The position numbers and the translations under genes were made by a program. The notes beneath the pieces were generated by a model. That model searched no databases and was not told where the DNA came from. It worked only from the letters and a program-made list of their open reading frames with translations. From CAMPKL01 sp963805925 (GTDB taxonomy: Bacteria; Acidobacteriota; Terriglobia; Bryobacterales; UBA6623), in contig CAWDWB010000010.1 in the NCBI GenBank assembly GCA_963805925.1, forward strand, positions 124,001 through 188,000: a stretch of DNA of 64,000 bases, in the 5' to 3' direction. The stretch's first letter is position 1. Each line of letters begins with the position of its first letter. Positions 1 through 9,289 of the stretch are shown here, in pieces.

Positions 1-1
1 A

Positions 2-1096
2 ACGGGCAAGTCCGTCATTCTCGCCGAAGGCTGGGGACCGGTCTACTCTCCCAGCGGGCACATTCTCTATCGCGTGGAAGACGACGGCTTGTGGGCGCTG
101 CCCTTTTCCTTGGACAGCCTCCGGGTGACGGGGGAGCCCTTTCCCGTCGCCAAGAATGCCAGCATTGGCAGCGTGTCGCAGAATGGAACCCTTGTGTACG
201 TCCATGCCTGGGGGGAGGGACGGAGTCAGATGATTTGGGTCGACCGGGCAGGCGAGAAGGTCGGCGAGATCGGGGCTCCCCAGAAGAGGATGCTATGGCC
301 GGCGCTTTCGCCCGATGAGAGCCGCGTGGCCGTTCGATCTCCCGAGGCCGGAAGCAACGACATCTGGCTACATGAAACCAAGCGGCCAGTGAAGCAGCGG
401 CTCACGTATGAAAACACAGGCGACTACCGGCCATTCTGGTCGCACGACAACAGTCGAATCGTCTTGCAATCCAGCGGCCCTGACGGCCGCGGCGGCCTCT
501 ACAGTATGCCGGCTGACGGCTCGGGTGAGATGGAGTTGTTGGTCGACAGGACGCTAGAGGGGTTCCCGCGCCCCTGGGGCTCGTCCCGGGACGGAAAGTA
601 TTTCGTCTATACGGTCTTTCCCGATGGCGGGGGCAGCGCCATCCGATACCGCATGCGCAACAGCGATTACCAAGAGGTCTTGGCGACTCCATTCCATATC
701 GACGCAGTGAGCTTGTCGCCTGACAGCCGGTTCGTGGCCTACTGCTCGGACGAGTCGGGAGAGGTCCAGGTATATGTCAGCGAGTTTCCTTCGGGAACCG
801 GGAAGAAGCGCGTATCGATTAAGAGCGGTTGCCGCCCCCGATGGAGCCGCGACGGCTCGGAGTTGTACTACGTCGCGAATGAAACGAATACTCTCATGAC
901 GATGAAGATCACGACGGCGCCGACTTTCTCGGCGAGCGTGCCGACGCCGCCATTTACGAACCGTCCCGTACTCGGGTTTTACGATGTTTCCAGCGACGGC
1001 CGTTTCGTCGTCGTCGACTTTGCGGATACCCCGGACGAGGCGTCAATTCAGATCGTCGAGAACTGGTACGAGGAGTTCCGGGATCGGGAGCAGTAG
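2..1096 (+). CDS. C-terminal part of a PD40/TolB-like propeller protein, probably a Ser/Thr kinase (5' end outside window)
   Basis: The reading frame is open to the left edge of the window, so the ATG/GTG codons near position 74 are internal and the gene is partial. What remains is about 364 residues of repeated PD40/WD40-like beta-propeller blades (repeated S-P-D-x-x-x and W-S-x-D-x-S patterns, e.g. LSPDSRFVAY and WSRDGSELYYV). The last residues, IVENWYEEFRDREQ, match the terminus of the decayed kinase at 59.3-60.1 kb (IVQNWAEEFRDRER). In acidobacteria such tails normally follow a cytoplasmic kinase domain and a membrane segment. The kinase identity is inferred from that similarity; the propeller is seen directly. 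Confidence 0.8.
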   Translation, partial: TGKSVILAEGWGPVYSPSGHILYRVEDDGLWALPFSLDSLRVTGEPFPVAKNASIGSVSQNGTLVYVHAWGEGRSQMIWVDRAGEKVGEIGAPQKRMLWPALSPDESRVAVRSPEAGSNDIWLHETKRPVKQRLTYENTGDYRPFWSHDNSRIVLQSSGPDGRGGLYSMPADGSGEMELLVDRTLEGFPRPWGSSRDGKYFVYTVFPDGGGSAIRYRMRNSDYQEVLATPFHIDAVSLSPDSRFVAYCSDESGEVQVYVSEFPSGTGKKRVSIKSGCRPRWSRDGSELYYVANETNTLMTMKITTAPTFSASVPTPPFTNRPVLGFYDVSSDGRFVVVDFADTPDEASIQIVENWYEEFRDREQ

Positions 1097-1211
1097 AAAC
1101 CTTCAAGCCCTGCCCCTGGCGGCATGATCTGGAGCGGCTTCCTACAAGTCCGCAGATAGGAATCAACCCCTCAAATCTGGCCCTTGGCGTGGTCGAAAGA
1201 CTACGGCCCCA

Positions 1212-2120
1212 TTGAAGCTGGTGGGATGCACTTCCAACATGCAGCAGTTGGCTGCCAACCGGCCGGACTACTCAGGAACGGCTTCAAGGTGTATCATCCC
1301 AGCCATTCCCAAACAGAAAGGCCTCCGGAAACTCACACAACGTACAAGCGGGTCGCACTACTCGTTCTGGTTGGACGGCCGGCGGATCACCACACAGCAC
1401 TCAAACCTCAAGGCCGTTGAGGTCTGGCGGCTCGAGTACATGACGGGAGAGGCGATGGGAGTGCAGTCAGTCAAGCAAGAGGGCTGCACTCTCAACGACA
1501 TTTTCGACCTAGTCGAGCGCGACCACCAAGACAAGCCGACGGTCGACTCAACACTGTCGCGGCTGAAGAGGCTCCGCAGGTTCTTCGGCAAAATGCGCGT
1601 TGTCGAGCTACGTGAGAATCATATCTCGGCCTACCGGGCCGGCCGGGTGCGTGGGCTGCGCTTCGGCAGGCCAGTCGAGCCCGCCTCAGTCAACCGCGAA
1701 CTGGAACTACTCAGGCGCGGGCTCAACCTCGGGAAAAGGGCCACGCCTCCCCTTGTCCTTCATGCGCCATTCGTCAAGATGGTCCGCGAGGAGAACATCC
1801 GCACGCAGCGGATCACGCATGACCAATACCTCGCTCTTGTCGACGTACTGCCGACCCCAGCCAAGGAGGCCGCAGTCATCGCTTATCACATCGGATGGCG
1901 TAGCGGCGCGATCTTCGGGTTGGACTGGGATCGGGTCGATTGGGCTGACAAGGTGATCCGGCCACCGTCCAGCCAGGAGAAGAGCAAGCGCGTAGGGACT
2001 GCGCCTATCTACGGGGGGATGCAGGATGCCCTCAGGGGTTATCCGCCGCAAGGGCGGCGAGCGCGTCACGACCATCGCCAAGGCCTGGAATAAGGCAACG
2101 AAGGCGGCGGGCCTGGAAAA
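1212..2120 (+). pseudogene. Decayed tyrosine recombinase (phage/ICE-type integrase)
   Basis: The frame opening at 1212 has an N-terminal arm-binding-like part, a SAM-like core-binding region (about residues 95-150) and the start of the catalytic domain with the first catalytic Arg in the context GWRSGAIFGLDWDRVD. Around 2026-2045 the homology jumps to another frame (IRRKGGERVTTIAKAWNK), showing a frameshift. The later H-x-x-R box and the nucleophilic Tyr are absent, because the sequence runs into the tRNA-fMet gene. An integrase at the 3' end of a tRNA is the classic layout of an integrated element, so this is most likely the relic of one. No second att copy is evident in the 2 kb to the left. 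Confidence 0.75.
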
Positions 2121-2184
2121 CAGCCGCGAGCCAAAAGATAACAGCCATGAGAATCGGCCGAAAGTCTGTAAGTTGTCGATTCTA

Positions 2185-2261
<77 letters not shown>

Positions 2262-2292
2262 CACCCAATATAGCGAACGTGACCGTTAGGTG

Positions 2293-3327
2293 TCACGAAT
2301 GTTTCATGCGTTTGGCGCGCGATGTGTTGCGGCGGCGTTGTTCGTCGATGGATTCTTTCTCTTCTTGGCGCTTGCCTAGCTTCTTGAGGTCCGCCTGAAC
2401 CTTGCGGTAGTTATCGTAGCGCTGCTGGTCCAGGGCGCCGGATTTCAGCGCCGCCGAAACGGCGCAACCGGGTTCTGACATGTGCGAACAGTCGCGGAAG
2501 CGGCACTGCTCAATGACGGCCTCGACATCGGCGAAGGATTGCTCCACGCCGGTTTGAGACCAGGGTTCGACGGCGCGAACGCCGGGCAGATCCATTAGCA
2601 GCCAGCCGTCTTTGGCCATCAACAGATCGCGTCCGACGGTGGTGTGGCGACCGCGACCGTCGCTATCGCGAACGGCGCCGATCTCGCGCTCCTCTGTACC
2701 TAGCAGGCAGTTGATTAGGTGAGATTTGCCGACGCCGGAGGAACCCATGAACCCAGCCGTGTCGCCTGGTTTCAGCAGGCTGCGGATTTGGTCGATGCCG
2801 TCGTGCTGCAAGGCGCTGGTCAGCAGAACCGGCGCGCCGTTGGCGATCGCTTCGACTTCGCGCACTCGCTCGGCCGCGTCCGGACAAATATCGGCTTTGT
2901 TCAGTACGACGACGGGCTGCGCTCCACTCTCGAAAGCGATCACCAAGAAGCGCTCGATGCGCCGCGGATTGAAGTCGCGGTCGAGTCCGGCGACGATGAA
3001 GATCGTGTCGATGTTGGCGCCCAGTATTTGGGAGACGGTTTCTTCTCCCGGCGCTTTGCGGACGACTCGGGTGCGGCGCGGCAGGACGTCGCGCACAGTG
3101 GGTGGATTGGATTCGAGGGCGACCCAATCTCCGGTGACTGGTCGTGTCTCGGGATCGCGGATCAGTTTGCCGCGCGCCGGCGCTTCGACATCGCCGGACT
3201 CGGTCCACACCGAGTAGAATCCGCGATGCGTGCCGAAGACTCTGCCTGGCGTGAGATTCGTGGACGAGAACTCCGCTTGCCAGGCCTGTTCGGTAAAGTC
3301 ATTCCAACCCAGGTCTTGAAGCGTCAT
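2293..3327 (-). CDS. rsgA: Ribosome small subunit-dependent GTPase A
   Basis: This is a circularly permuted GTPase that acts in late 30S subunit maturation. The G motifs come in the permuted order expected for RsgA/YjeQ: VVLNKAD (G4) first, then the P-loop GSSGVGKSHLIN, then the GRGRHTTV switch and DLPGVR (G3). An N-terminal OB-like part precedes the GTPase. The C-terminal zinc finger is present as CRFRDCSHMSEPGC. At 344 residues it is full length for the family. The basic C-terminal tail (RRRNTSRAKRMKHS) fits RNA binding. The stop lies 31 bp from the tRNA-fMet gene on the same strand. Confidence 0.95.
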   Translation of the reverse strand: MTLQDLGWNDFTEQAWQAEFSSTNLTPGRVFGTHRGFYSVWTESGDVEAPARGKLIRDPETRPVTGDWVALESNPPTVRDVLPRRTRVVRKAPGEETVSQILGANIDTIFIVAGLDRDFNPRRIERFLVIAFESGAQPVVVLNKADICPDAAERVREVEAIANGAPVLLTSALQHDGIDQIRSLLKPGDTAGFMGSSGVGKSHLINCLLGTEEREIGAVRDSDGRGRHTTVGRDLLMAKDGWLLMDLPGVRAVEPWSQTGVEQSFADVEAVIEQCRFRDCSHMSEPGCAVSAALKSGALDQQRYDNYRKVQADLKKLGKRQEEKESIDEQRRRNTSRAKRMKHS

Positions 3328-3381
3328 GAATCTCGCAAGAGACCTTCAGCATAGGCGCTCGTCTTGGTTCTAGCAAGGAGG

Positions 3382-5298
3382 CTAGGGAAGGGAAGGTTGC
3401 CAGATTGCTAGTGTGCCGCCCTCGGTGGCGGTGGCTAGATACTTGCAGTCGGCAGCGAAGCTGCCGGCCGTGATGGGGCTCGAATGGGGTATGGCGATTA
3501 ACAGAGTTCCATCAACCGCGTTGTGCAACTCCGCAGTGGGATGGTCGCCGGTGGACGAGTTGAGCGACGTCCAGATACCCGACGGACATTTATCGATGGA
3601 GAGCACGCTGTCGCTGATTTCCGTTTGGGCCCGAACGCTGCGAGAAGGTACGTCCCACAGCGTCAAAGACCCGCCGCCGTAGGCTACGAACTCCAAACCG
3701 CTGCTGCTGAAGCGCAGCAGGTGTGCGCCAGGAGCCGCTTCGTCGAGTTGCTCGGAACTGCGCTGCTTGAGCGCCGAGAAACTCACCAGGCCCTCGGAGC
3801 CGATCGATGCCAACAACGGCGCCGTCGGGCTGAAGGTTAGGCCGCGAGGACCTTCAGCCGGACCGCTGAAGACTTCGGATACGGCGGGGTTGCGCAGGTC
3901 CCAAACGCGTAGCGTGCGGTCGGCGGAGCCGGTGGCCAGGTAGCGCGAGTCGCCGCTGAAGGCGATTGCCGTGACTCGATCGGCGTGGGTGAGCTTGCGG
4001 GAGATCTCGAAGGTCTGCGCGTCCCACAGGATTGCCTCTTTGCCTGCACCGGCTGCGGCGGCCCAGCGGCCGTCGGGGCTGAGTTGGACTTCGACGGCTG
4101 TGCCTTGCAGTCCTTGGAAGGAGCCAAGGGTCGTACCGCTAGCAACGTCGAATAGGAGAATGGCGGAGGAGTCAGCGACGAGGAGGCGCCTGCCGTCGAG
4201 CGAGAAGGCCAGGCTGGTTGCGGCATTGCCGAGGGCGATGGTTTGTACGGAGCGGTAGCCGCCCAGGTCAGGGCCCGCACTGGCGGCTTCCGCTGCCGCC
4301 ATGTTGGACGGATCGTCGGGCGCCCGCGAGATATAGTTGAGGCCCAAATAGACGACGGTGATCAAACCGGCGGCCACGAACAACATCCTCTTACGTTGTT
4401 GGGCGCGCGCTTCGGGCGAGAGGGGCGCAGCGACCGCTTCGCTCGGCGCGGCAGGCGCTTCGACGATCGCGCCGGAGTTCAACGCCAGGGCTTGCAAAGC
4501 CAGCCGAAACTCTTCGGCGGTCTGAAAGCGGTCATTCGGGTCTTTTGCCATCGCCCGTAGGATGGCGTTGCTTAGCCCCACGGGCATGTTCGGACGAATC
4601 TCAATCGGCGGTGTCGGCGTCTCGCTCACGGCGGCTTGGAGCAGGGCGTAGGTGTTTTCGTGGGCGAATGGTTTACGGCCGGTTACGAGTTCATAGAGCA
4701 CAGCTCCGAAGGAATAGATATCGGTGCGCTGGTCCACATCGGCGCTGCCGCGGGCTTGCTCGGGCGAAATGTAGAAGACGGAGCCGACGACGGAGCCCAT
4801 CTGGGTCAGCTTGGGGTCCTTCGTCTCTTTGGCCAGACCGAAGTCCATGAGCTTGACGCGGCCGTCGGTGGTAACCATGATGTTCTCGGGCTTGACGTCG
4901 CGGTGGGTTACGCCCTGACGGTGCGCGTAGTCCAAAGCCTCAAGAGACTGCATGCCAAAGCGCAGCGCCGGTTCGATCTTGGCAGGCCCGGCGGCGATGA
5001 GCCGATCGAGGGAACTGCCTGCCACTAACTCCATGATCAGGACGAGTTCTTCTTTGGCCCAGAACGCGTTGTGGACGGAAGCGATGCCCGGATGGTCGAG
5101 TTTGGCCTGCAGCTTGATTTCGCGTTGGAAGCGTTCGGCCGGGGCCTCAGAGTCGGTGCGACTCTCCAGCAGCACCTTCATCGCTTCGACGCGCCCGGTG
5201 ATGGCGTGTTCAACGCGGAAGACGCGCCCGGCGCCGCCTGAACCGACGGCGCCGACAATGCGGTAATCCCCAACCTGATCTCCGATTTCGAAGCTCAT
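3382..5298 (-). CDS. Membrane Ser/Thr protein kinase with WD40 propeller
   Basis: The N-terminal Hanks-type kinase domain (about residues 12-270) has the Gly-rich loop GSGGAGRVF, Lys41, the catalytic HRD at 132-134 (THRDVKPEN) and DFG at 152-154, so it looks active. A single membrane segment lies near residue 310 (RMLFVAAGLITVVYLGL). The remaining 300 or so residues form WD40 blades, with a clear ATGSADRTLRVWDL repeat. The layout places a cytoplasmic kinase on one side of the membrane and a propeller sensor on the other, as is common in acidobacteria. It is divergent from the Fe-S oxidoreductase gene at 5497, with about 200 bp between. Substrates are unknown. Confidence 0.92.
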   Translation of the reverse strand: MSFEIGDQVGDYRIVGAVGSGGAGRVFRVEHAITGRVEAMKVLLESRTDSEAPAERFQREIKLQAKLDHPGIASVHNAFWAKEELVLIMELVAGSSLDRLIAAGPAKIEPALRFGMQSLEALDYAHRQGVTHRDVKPENIMVTTDGRVKLMDFGLAKETKDPKLTQMGSVVGSVFYISPEQARGSADVDQRTDIYSFGAVLYELVTGRKPFAHENTYALLQAAVSETPTPPIEIRPNMPVGLSNAILRAMAKDPNDRFQTAEEFRLALQALALNSGAIVEAPAAPSEAVAAPLSPEARAQQRKRMLFVAAGLITVVYLGLNYISRAPDDPSNMAAAEAASAGPDLGGYRSVQTIALGNAATSLAFSLDGRRLLVADSSAILLFDVASGTTLGSFQGLQGTAVEVQLSPDGRWAAAAGAGKEAILWDAQTFEISRKLTHADRVTAIAFSGDSRYLATGSADRTLRVWDLRNPAVSEVFSGPAEGPRGLTFSPTAPLLASIGSEGLVSFSALKQRSSEQLDEAAPGAHLLRFSSSGLEFVAYGGGSLTLWDVPSRSVRAQTEISDSVLSIDKCPSGIWTSLNSSTGDHPTAELHNAVDGTLLIAIPHSSPITAGSFAADCKYLATATEGGTLAIWQPSLP

Positions 5299-5496
5299 CG
5301 CGCAGTCATGAAGAGCGCTCCGCCGTGAATCGTCCAGACGCGGAGGAACGCCGGACGAAGGAGACTCTGGTGAGTTCTATTACTCCGTCTTTAGTCTAGA
5401 AACTCGCGCCTGCGGTAGCCGGTGGGCAGAACCACTTAGTTCCGCGGTTGAATCCACCGACGGCAGGGAAGATCGGTTGCGCTATGATCCAGGGCG

Positions 5497-7383
5497 ATGG
5501 GCGAAGCGTTGCTGCTCGGCGTTCTGGCGATCGCTAGCTTGTCGTACTTTGCGTGGAAGGTGCGCCAGCGCCTCGCTGGTTTGAAGAATGCGCCCGGAGA
5601 ACTGAGGTTCGATGACCTCGGCGCCCGGCTGGAGCGCGTATTCAGCGAAGTCCTGCTGCAATCCCGAGTGATACGCGATCGGCCCGTTGCCGGAGTGTTG
5701 CACGCGCTGGTGATGTGGGGCTTCTTGGTATTCGGCTGGGTGAGCCTGGAACATCTGGCGGTGGGCTTTGCCGGGTTGGAGAACGCGAAAGGGGACAATT
5801 CCTGGTACGGGGGCTTCGCCGCGGCCTGGGCGGCGTTGGTCCTGATCGGGATTTTGGGCCTGACGGTAAGACGTTTCGTTTTCCAGCCCCCGGCGCTGGG
5901 CAAGGTTTCCGCCGGCTCCGGCATTGTCGCCGCACTCATTGTGGCCTTGATGGCGACCTATCTGGCGGGATGGGGCGGCTTCGAGCCGGGCTCCCCGTTG
6001 TGGCGCATCAACTGGCGACTGCATACCCTTTCGCTGTTCGCGATGTTGTGGGTGATTCCGAATTCGAAGCATCTGCATCTGTTCCTGGGCCCGTTCAACG
6101 TTTTCTTTCGCGGCAGCGATCTGACCAGTCCGACGCGGGCTTTAAGAGAGGACGATGACGACGATTTGGGGTTGGCGGCGTTTGCTGATCTCTCGAAGAA
6201 GGATCTTCTCGACCTCAACTCCTGCGTCGAATGCGGACGATGCATGGACGTTTGTCCGGCGAACCAAACCGGCGGATCGCTAAATCCCAAAGAAGTCGTT
6301 CTGCAGATGCAGCGCGGCCTGCTGTCTGGGGCCGCCCCCGACGCCCACGTGGCGGGAACCGCGACGGAGGTGCAGGCAGGCGAGGCCTGGGTTGCGGAAG
6401 ACGATCTATTCCAGTGCCTGACGTGCGGGGCCTGCGAGCAGGCTTGTCCGGTGGGCATCGAGCACGTCGGCGCGAAGATTATCGATCTACGGCGAGGGTT
6501 GGTCAGCGAGGGCAGGACGAACAGCAACAAACTCGCCGATCTTTTCCGCACGATGGAGCGCTCGCCACACAACGCTTGGGGAGCGCCGCAAGAGACGCGC
6601 ACAAAGTTGATTGAATCGAGTTCGTTCCCCATTTTCGATGGGTCGCAAGAGTGGCTGCTGTGGCTAGGTTGCGGCTGTAGCTATGACGCACACGGCAATG
6701 ACGTGGCACGAGCGATGGCCAAGCTGCTGGAGGCGGCGGGCGTTACCTGGGGCGTGCTCAACAGAGAGACCTGTTGCGGCGACCTAGCGAGGCGAACGGG
6801 CAACGAATACCTCTACATGGAAATGTCCGAAAAGGCGATGGCGTCCATTTTGGAAGCGGGCGCGAAGAAGATAGTGACATGCGATCCGCACTGCTGCCGC
6901 ACCTTCGCGGTCGACTACGAACAGAGCGAGGAATGGCGCAAGGCGGGGATCGAGGTGTTGCACCATACGGAACTGCTGGACCGCTTGTCTCCGCGATTGT
7001 CGCTCGCCTCGGTCGCGCAGGGCAGCACGACTTACCATGACCCTTGTTACCTGGCGCGGGGCAGGGGAGTGACGAAGGAACCGCGGCGGTTGATGGAGTC
7101 AGCAGACGTGCCGGTGGCGGAGATGGAGCAACGCGAGATGCACACGTCCTGCTGTGGCGCGGGCGGTGGGCAGCTGTTTATTGCCGATGATTCGAAGCAC
7201 TCCGATCGGCCGCGAGTAAATCACGGCCGATTTGAACAAGCCATGAAGACAGGTGCGACAACGGTGGCCGTGGCCTGTCCGTACTGCGCCATCATGCTCG
7301 ACGACGCGGCAGGGCATGCGAACCGCAAGGACGTGCAGATTGTGGATATTGCGGAACTGCTGGCGTCGCGGCTGACGGGCTAA
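5497..7383 (+). CDS. Membrane-bound Fe-S oxidoreductase (NarI-like plus HdrD-like CCG domains)
   Basis: The N-terminal 200 residues hold about five membrane segments with conserved histidines (LHALVMW, LHTLSLF, SKHLHLFLGP), resembling the cytochrome b/NarI-like part of this family. Next come two 4Fe-4S motifs, CVECGRCMDVCPAN and CLTCGACEQACPVG. The C-terminal half has two cysteine-rich CCG domains (ETCCGDLARR, DPHCCRTF, HDPCYLARG, SCCGAGGG). Such proteins pass electrons from ETF- or lactate/glycolate-type flavoproteins to membrane quinones; the exact donor is not shown here. Its stop overlaps that of the convergent ribBX gene by 4 bp. Confidence 0.9.
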   Translation: MGEALLLGVLAIASLSYFAWKVRQRLAGLKNAPGELRFDDLGARLERVFSEVLLQSRVIRDRPVAGVLHALVMWGFLVFGWVSLEHLAVGFAGLENAKGDNSWYGGFAAAWAALVLIGILGLTVRRFVFQPPALGKVSAGSGIVAALIVALMATYLAGWGGFEPGSPLWRINWRLHTLSLFAMLWVIPNSKHLHLFLGPFNVFFRGSDLTSPTRALREDDDDDLGLAAFADLSKKDLLDLNSCVECGRCMDVCPANQTGGSLNPKEVVLQMQRGLLSGAAPDAHVAGTATEVQAGEAWVAEDDLFQCLTCGACEQACPVGIEHVGAKIIDLRRGLVSEGRTNSNKLADLFRTMERSPHNAWGAPQETRTKLIESSSFPIFDGSQEWLLWLGCGCSYDAHGNDVARAMAKLLEAAGVTWGVLNRETCCGDLARRTGNEYLYMEMSEKAMASILEAGAKKIVTCDPHCCRTFAVDYEQSEEWRKAGIEVLHHTELLDRLSPRLSLASVAQGSTTYHDPCYLARGRGVTKEPRRLMESADVPVAEMEQREMHTSCCGAGGGQLFIADDSKHSDRPRVNHGRFEQAMKTGATTVAVACPYCAIMLDDAAGHANRKDVQIVDIAELLASRLTG

Positions 7384-8543
7384 ACCGAATCCGATTCGAC
7401 ACGGGCGCCGTCGGTGATCGGCGTCTGCTCCAGGATGCTGATGCCGAAGCCCTCAAGGCCGACGATCTTACGGGGACGATTGGTGAGCAGCCGGACACGG
7501 GTCAAACCCAGTTCCGACAAGATTTGCGCGCCGATTCCCGCACGGTACTGCAGGCGGCTCGTCTGCTTTCCGGTCATGGGCCCGATGGTGTCCTGATAGT
7601 CCACCTGAATCTTGCCGAGCTCTTGGCCTGGGACAGTCTCAATGCCGAAGCCTGCGGCGCTTTGGTGCAGGTAGACGAAAACCCCGCGGCCTTCGGCGGC
7701 GATCTTGGCCAGGGAAGCGTCAATTAAGTCACGGGAATCGAGTTCGCTCGTACCGAAAACGTCGTGAAAGAAGTTATTGGAATGCACGCGAACCAGGCAG
7801 GAGTCGCCTTCGGCGGGATTGCCGAGAACGAGCGCAACGTGGGTTTCTGAGTCGAGCAGGCTGCGATAGGCGATAGCGCGAAACGTGCCGAAACGTGTGT
7901 CGACGTCGCCTTCTGCGTAGCGCTCCATGTAGCGCTCGGTCTCAAGGCGGTAGCGGATCAACTCGGCCACGCTGATCATCTTCAGCCCATGCCGTTTGCA
8001 GAACTCGACAAGTTGGGGCACGCGAGCCATCGTGCCGTCCTCGTTCATGATTTCGCAGATGACGCCGGCGGGTATTAGGCCGGCGATACGAGCCAGGTCC
8101 ACCGCGGCTTCGGTTTGGCCGGCGCGGACCAAGACGCCGCCTTGCTGGGCACGCAGCGGCGGGACATGGCCGGGCCGGGCCAGGTCTTTGGGGCCGGAGG
8201 CCGGGTCAATTGCAACTTGGATCGTGTGCGCACGATCAGCGGCGGAGATTCCGGTGGTGATGCCAGCGGCGGCGTCGATCAATTCGCAGAAAGCCGTACC
8301 GAACCGCGAAGTGTTGTTGGGGCTGGCCAACGGGACCTGCAGACGGTCGAGCCGCTGAGGCGTGAGTGCCAGGCAGATCCAGCCGCGACCGTGGGTGGCC
8401 ATGAAGTTGATGACTTCGGGGGTGACATGCTCGGCGGCGATGGTGAGATCGCCTTCGTTCTCACGATCTTCATCGTCGACGACGATCACCATGCGGCCGG
8501 CGCGGATTTCCTCCAGCGCTTCAGGTATGGATGCAAATGACAC
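7380..8543 (-). CDS. ribBX: DHBP synthase fused to a degenerate GTP cyclohydrolase II domain (RibBX type)
   Basis: Residues 1-200 form 3,4-dihydroxy-2-butanone-4-phosphate synthase (DDEDRENEGD, TTGISAADRA, RPGHV, CEIMNEDGTMAR), a step of riboflavin synthesis. Residues 215-375 align with GTP cyclohydrolase II, but the three zinc-binding Cys are replaced: the usual HSECLTGDVFGSLRCDC reads HSNNFFHDVFGTSELDS (N257, L268, S270). The catalytic YLRQEGRG-type segment reads YLHQSAAG. The second domain is therefore probably not a cyclohydrolase, as reported for RibBX proteins. The first domain has Gln143 where E. coli RibB has its metal-binding His153. The first 205 codons lie in an exact 681-bp tandem repeat. 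Confidence 0.88.
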   Translation of the reverse strand: MSFASIPEALEEIRAGRMVIVVDDEDRENEGDLTIAAEHVTPEVINFMATHGRGWICLALTPQRLDRLQVPLASPNNTSRFGTAFCELIDAAAGITTGISAADRAHTIQVAIDPASGPKDLARPGHVPPLRAQQGGVLVRAGQTEAAVDLARIAGLIPAGVICEIMNEDGTMARVPQLVEFCKRHGLKMISVAELIRYRLETERYMERYAEGDVDTRFGTFRAIAYRSLLDSETHVALVLGNPAEGDSCLVRVHSNNFFHDVFGTSELDSRDLIDASLAKIAAEGRGVFVYLHQSAAGFGIETVPGQELGKIQVDYQDTIGPMTGKQTSRLQYRAGIGAQILSELGLTRVRLLTNRPRKIVGLEGFGISILEQTPITDGARVESDSV

Positions 8544-8608
8544 TAGTCAAATCTTACCTTGTGAGAAGGCAGGCGGCTCACGGCAGCTTGCGGACCAGTG
8601 TTAGGCCG
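7928..8608. repeat. Tandem duplication, unit A (681 bp)
   Basis: This is the left copy of a direct repeat identical to 8609-9289. Offsets are constant at 681 bp, and all overlapping reading frames give identical translations in both copies. It contains the RibB domain and start of ribBX, the short gap upstream and the last ten codons of the methyltransferase. Sequences diverge immediately outside: before the repeat (CCA versus GGCCG) and after unit B (TCGGC versus TGTAG). Only one base of junction homology is present. Confidence 0.95.
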
Positions 8609-9224
8609 TGTAGCGCTCGGTCTCAAGGCGGTAGCGGATCAACTCGGCCACGCTGATCATCTTCAGCCCATGCCGTTTGCAGAACTCGACAAGTTGGGGC
8701 ACGCGAGCCATCGTGCCGTCCTCGTTCATGATTTCGCAGATGACGCCGGCGGGTATTAGGCCGGCGATACGAGCCAGGTCCACCGCGGCTTCGGTTTGGC
8801 CGGCGCGGACCAAGACGCCGCCTTGCTGGGCACGCAGCGGCGGGACATGGCCGGGCCGGGCCAGGTCTTTGGGGCCGGAGGCCGGGTCAATTGCAACTTG
8901 GATCGTGTGCGCACGATCAGCGGCGGAGATTCCGGTGGTGATGCCAGCGGCGGCGTCGATCAATTCGCAGAAAGCCGTACCGAACCGCGAAGTGTTGTTG
9001 GGGCTGGCCAACGGGACCTGCAGACGGTCGAGCCGCTGAGGCGTGAGTGCCAGGCAGATCCAGCCGCGACCGTGGGTGGCCATGAAGTTGATGACTTCGG
9101 GGGTGACATGCTCGGCGGCGATGGTGAGATCGCCTTCGTTCTCACGATCTTCATCGTCGACGACGATCACCATGCGGCCGGCGCGGATTTCCTCCAGCGC
9201 TTCAGGTATGGATGCAAATGACAC
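8601..9224 (-). CDS. ribB: Stand-alone DHBP synthase copy created by tandem duplication
   Basis: This 207-residue protein is identical to the first 205 residues of the ribBX product and then ends TA-stop, because the repeat junction fuses codon 205 (ETERY) to the tail of the duplicated methyltransferase sequence, which supplies a TAA. The length is close to that of stand-alone RibB proteins (about 215 residues), so the copy may fold and act alone. It keeps the native upstream region, including the 34-bp gap after the methyltransferase stop, so it should be expressed as ribBX was before the duplication. If the repeat is an assembly error, this gene does not exist. Confidence 0.75.
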   Translation of the reverse strand: MSFASIPEALEEIRAGRMVIVVDDEDRENEGDLTIAAEHVTPEVINFMATHGRGWICLALTPQRLDRLQVPLASPNNTSRFGTAFCELIDAAAGITTGISAADRAHTIQVAIDPASGPKDLARPGHVPPLRAQQGGVLVRAGQTEAAVDLARIAGLIPAGVICEIMNEDGTMARVPQLVEFCKRHGLKMISVAELIRYRLETERYTA

Positions 9225-9289
9225 TAGTCAAATCTTACCTTGTGAGAAGGCAGGCGGCTCACGGCAGCTTGCGGACCAGTGTTAGGCCG
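8609..9289. repeat. Tandem duplication, unit B (681 bp)
   Basis: This is the right copy of the exact direct repeat and abuts unit A with no spacer. It carries the truncated ribB gene and the true 3' end of the methyltransferase gene. 681 bp equals 227 codons, but the unit crosses gene boundaries, so reading frame alone does not explain its length. Confidence 0.95.

Noticed and set aside
8601..9224. Treating Gln143 as proof that the RibB domain is inactive
   Set aside because: The other conserved RibB motifs are intact, and I recall Gln at this site in other RibBA proteins, so inactivity is not supported.
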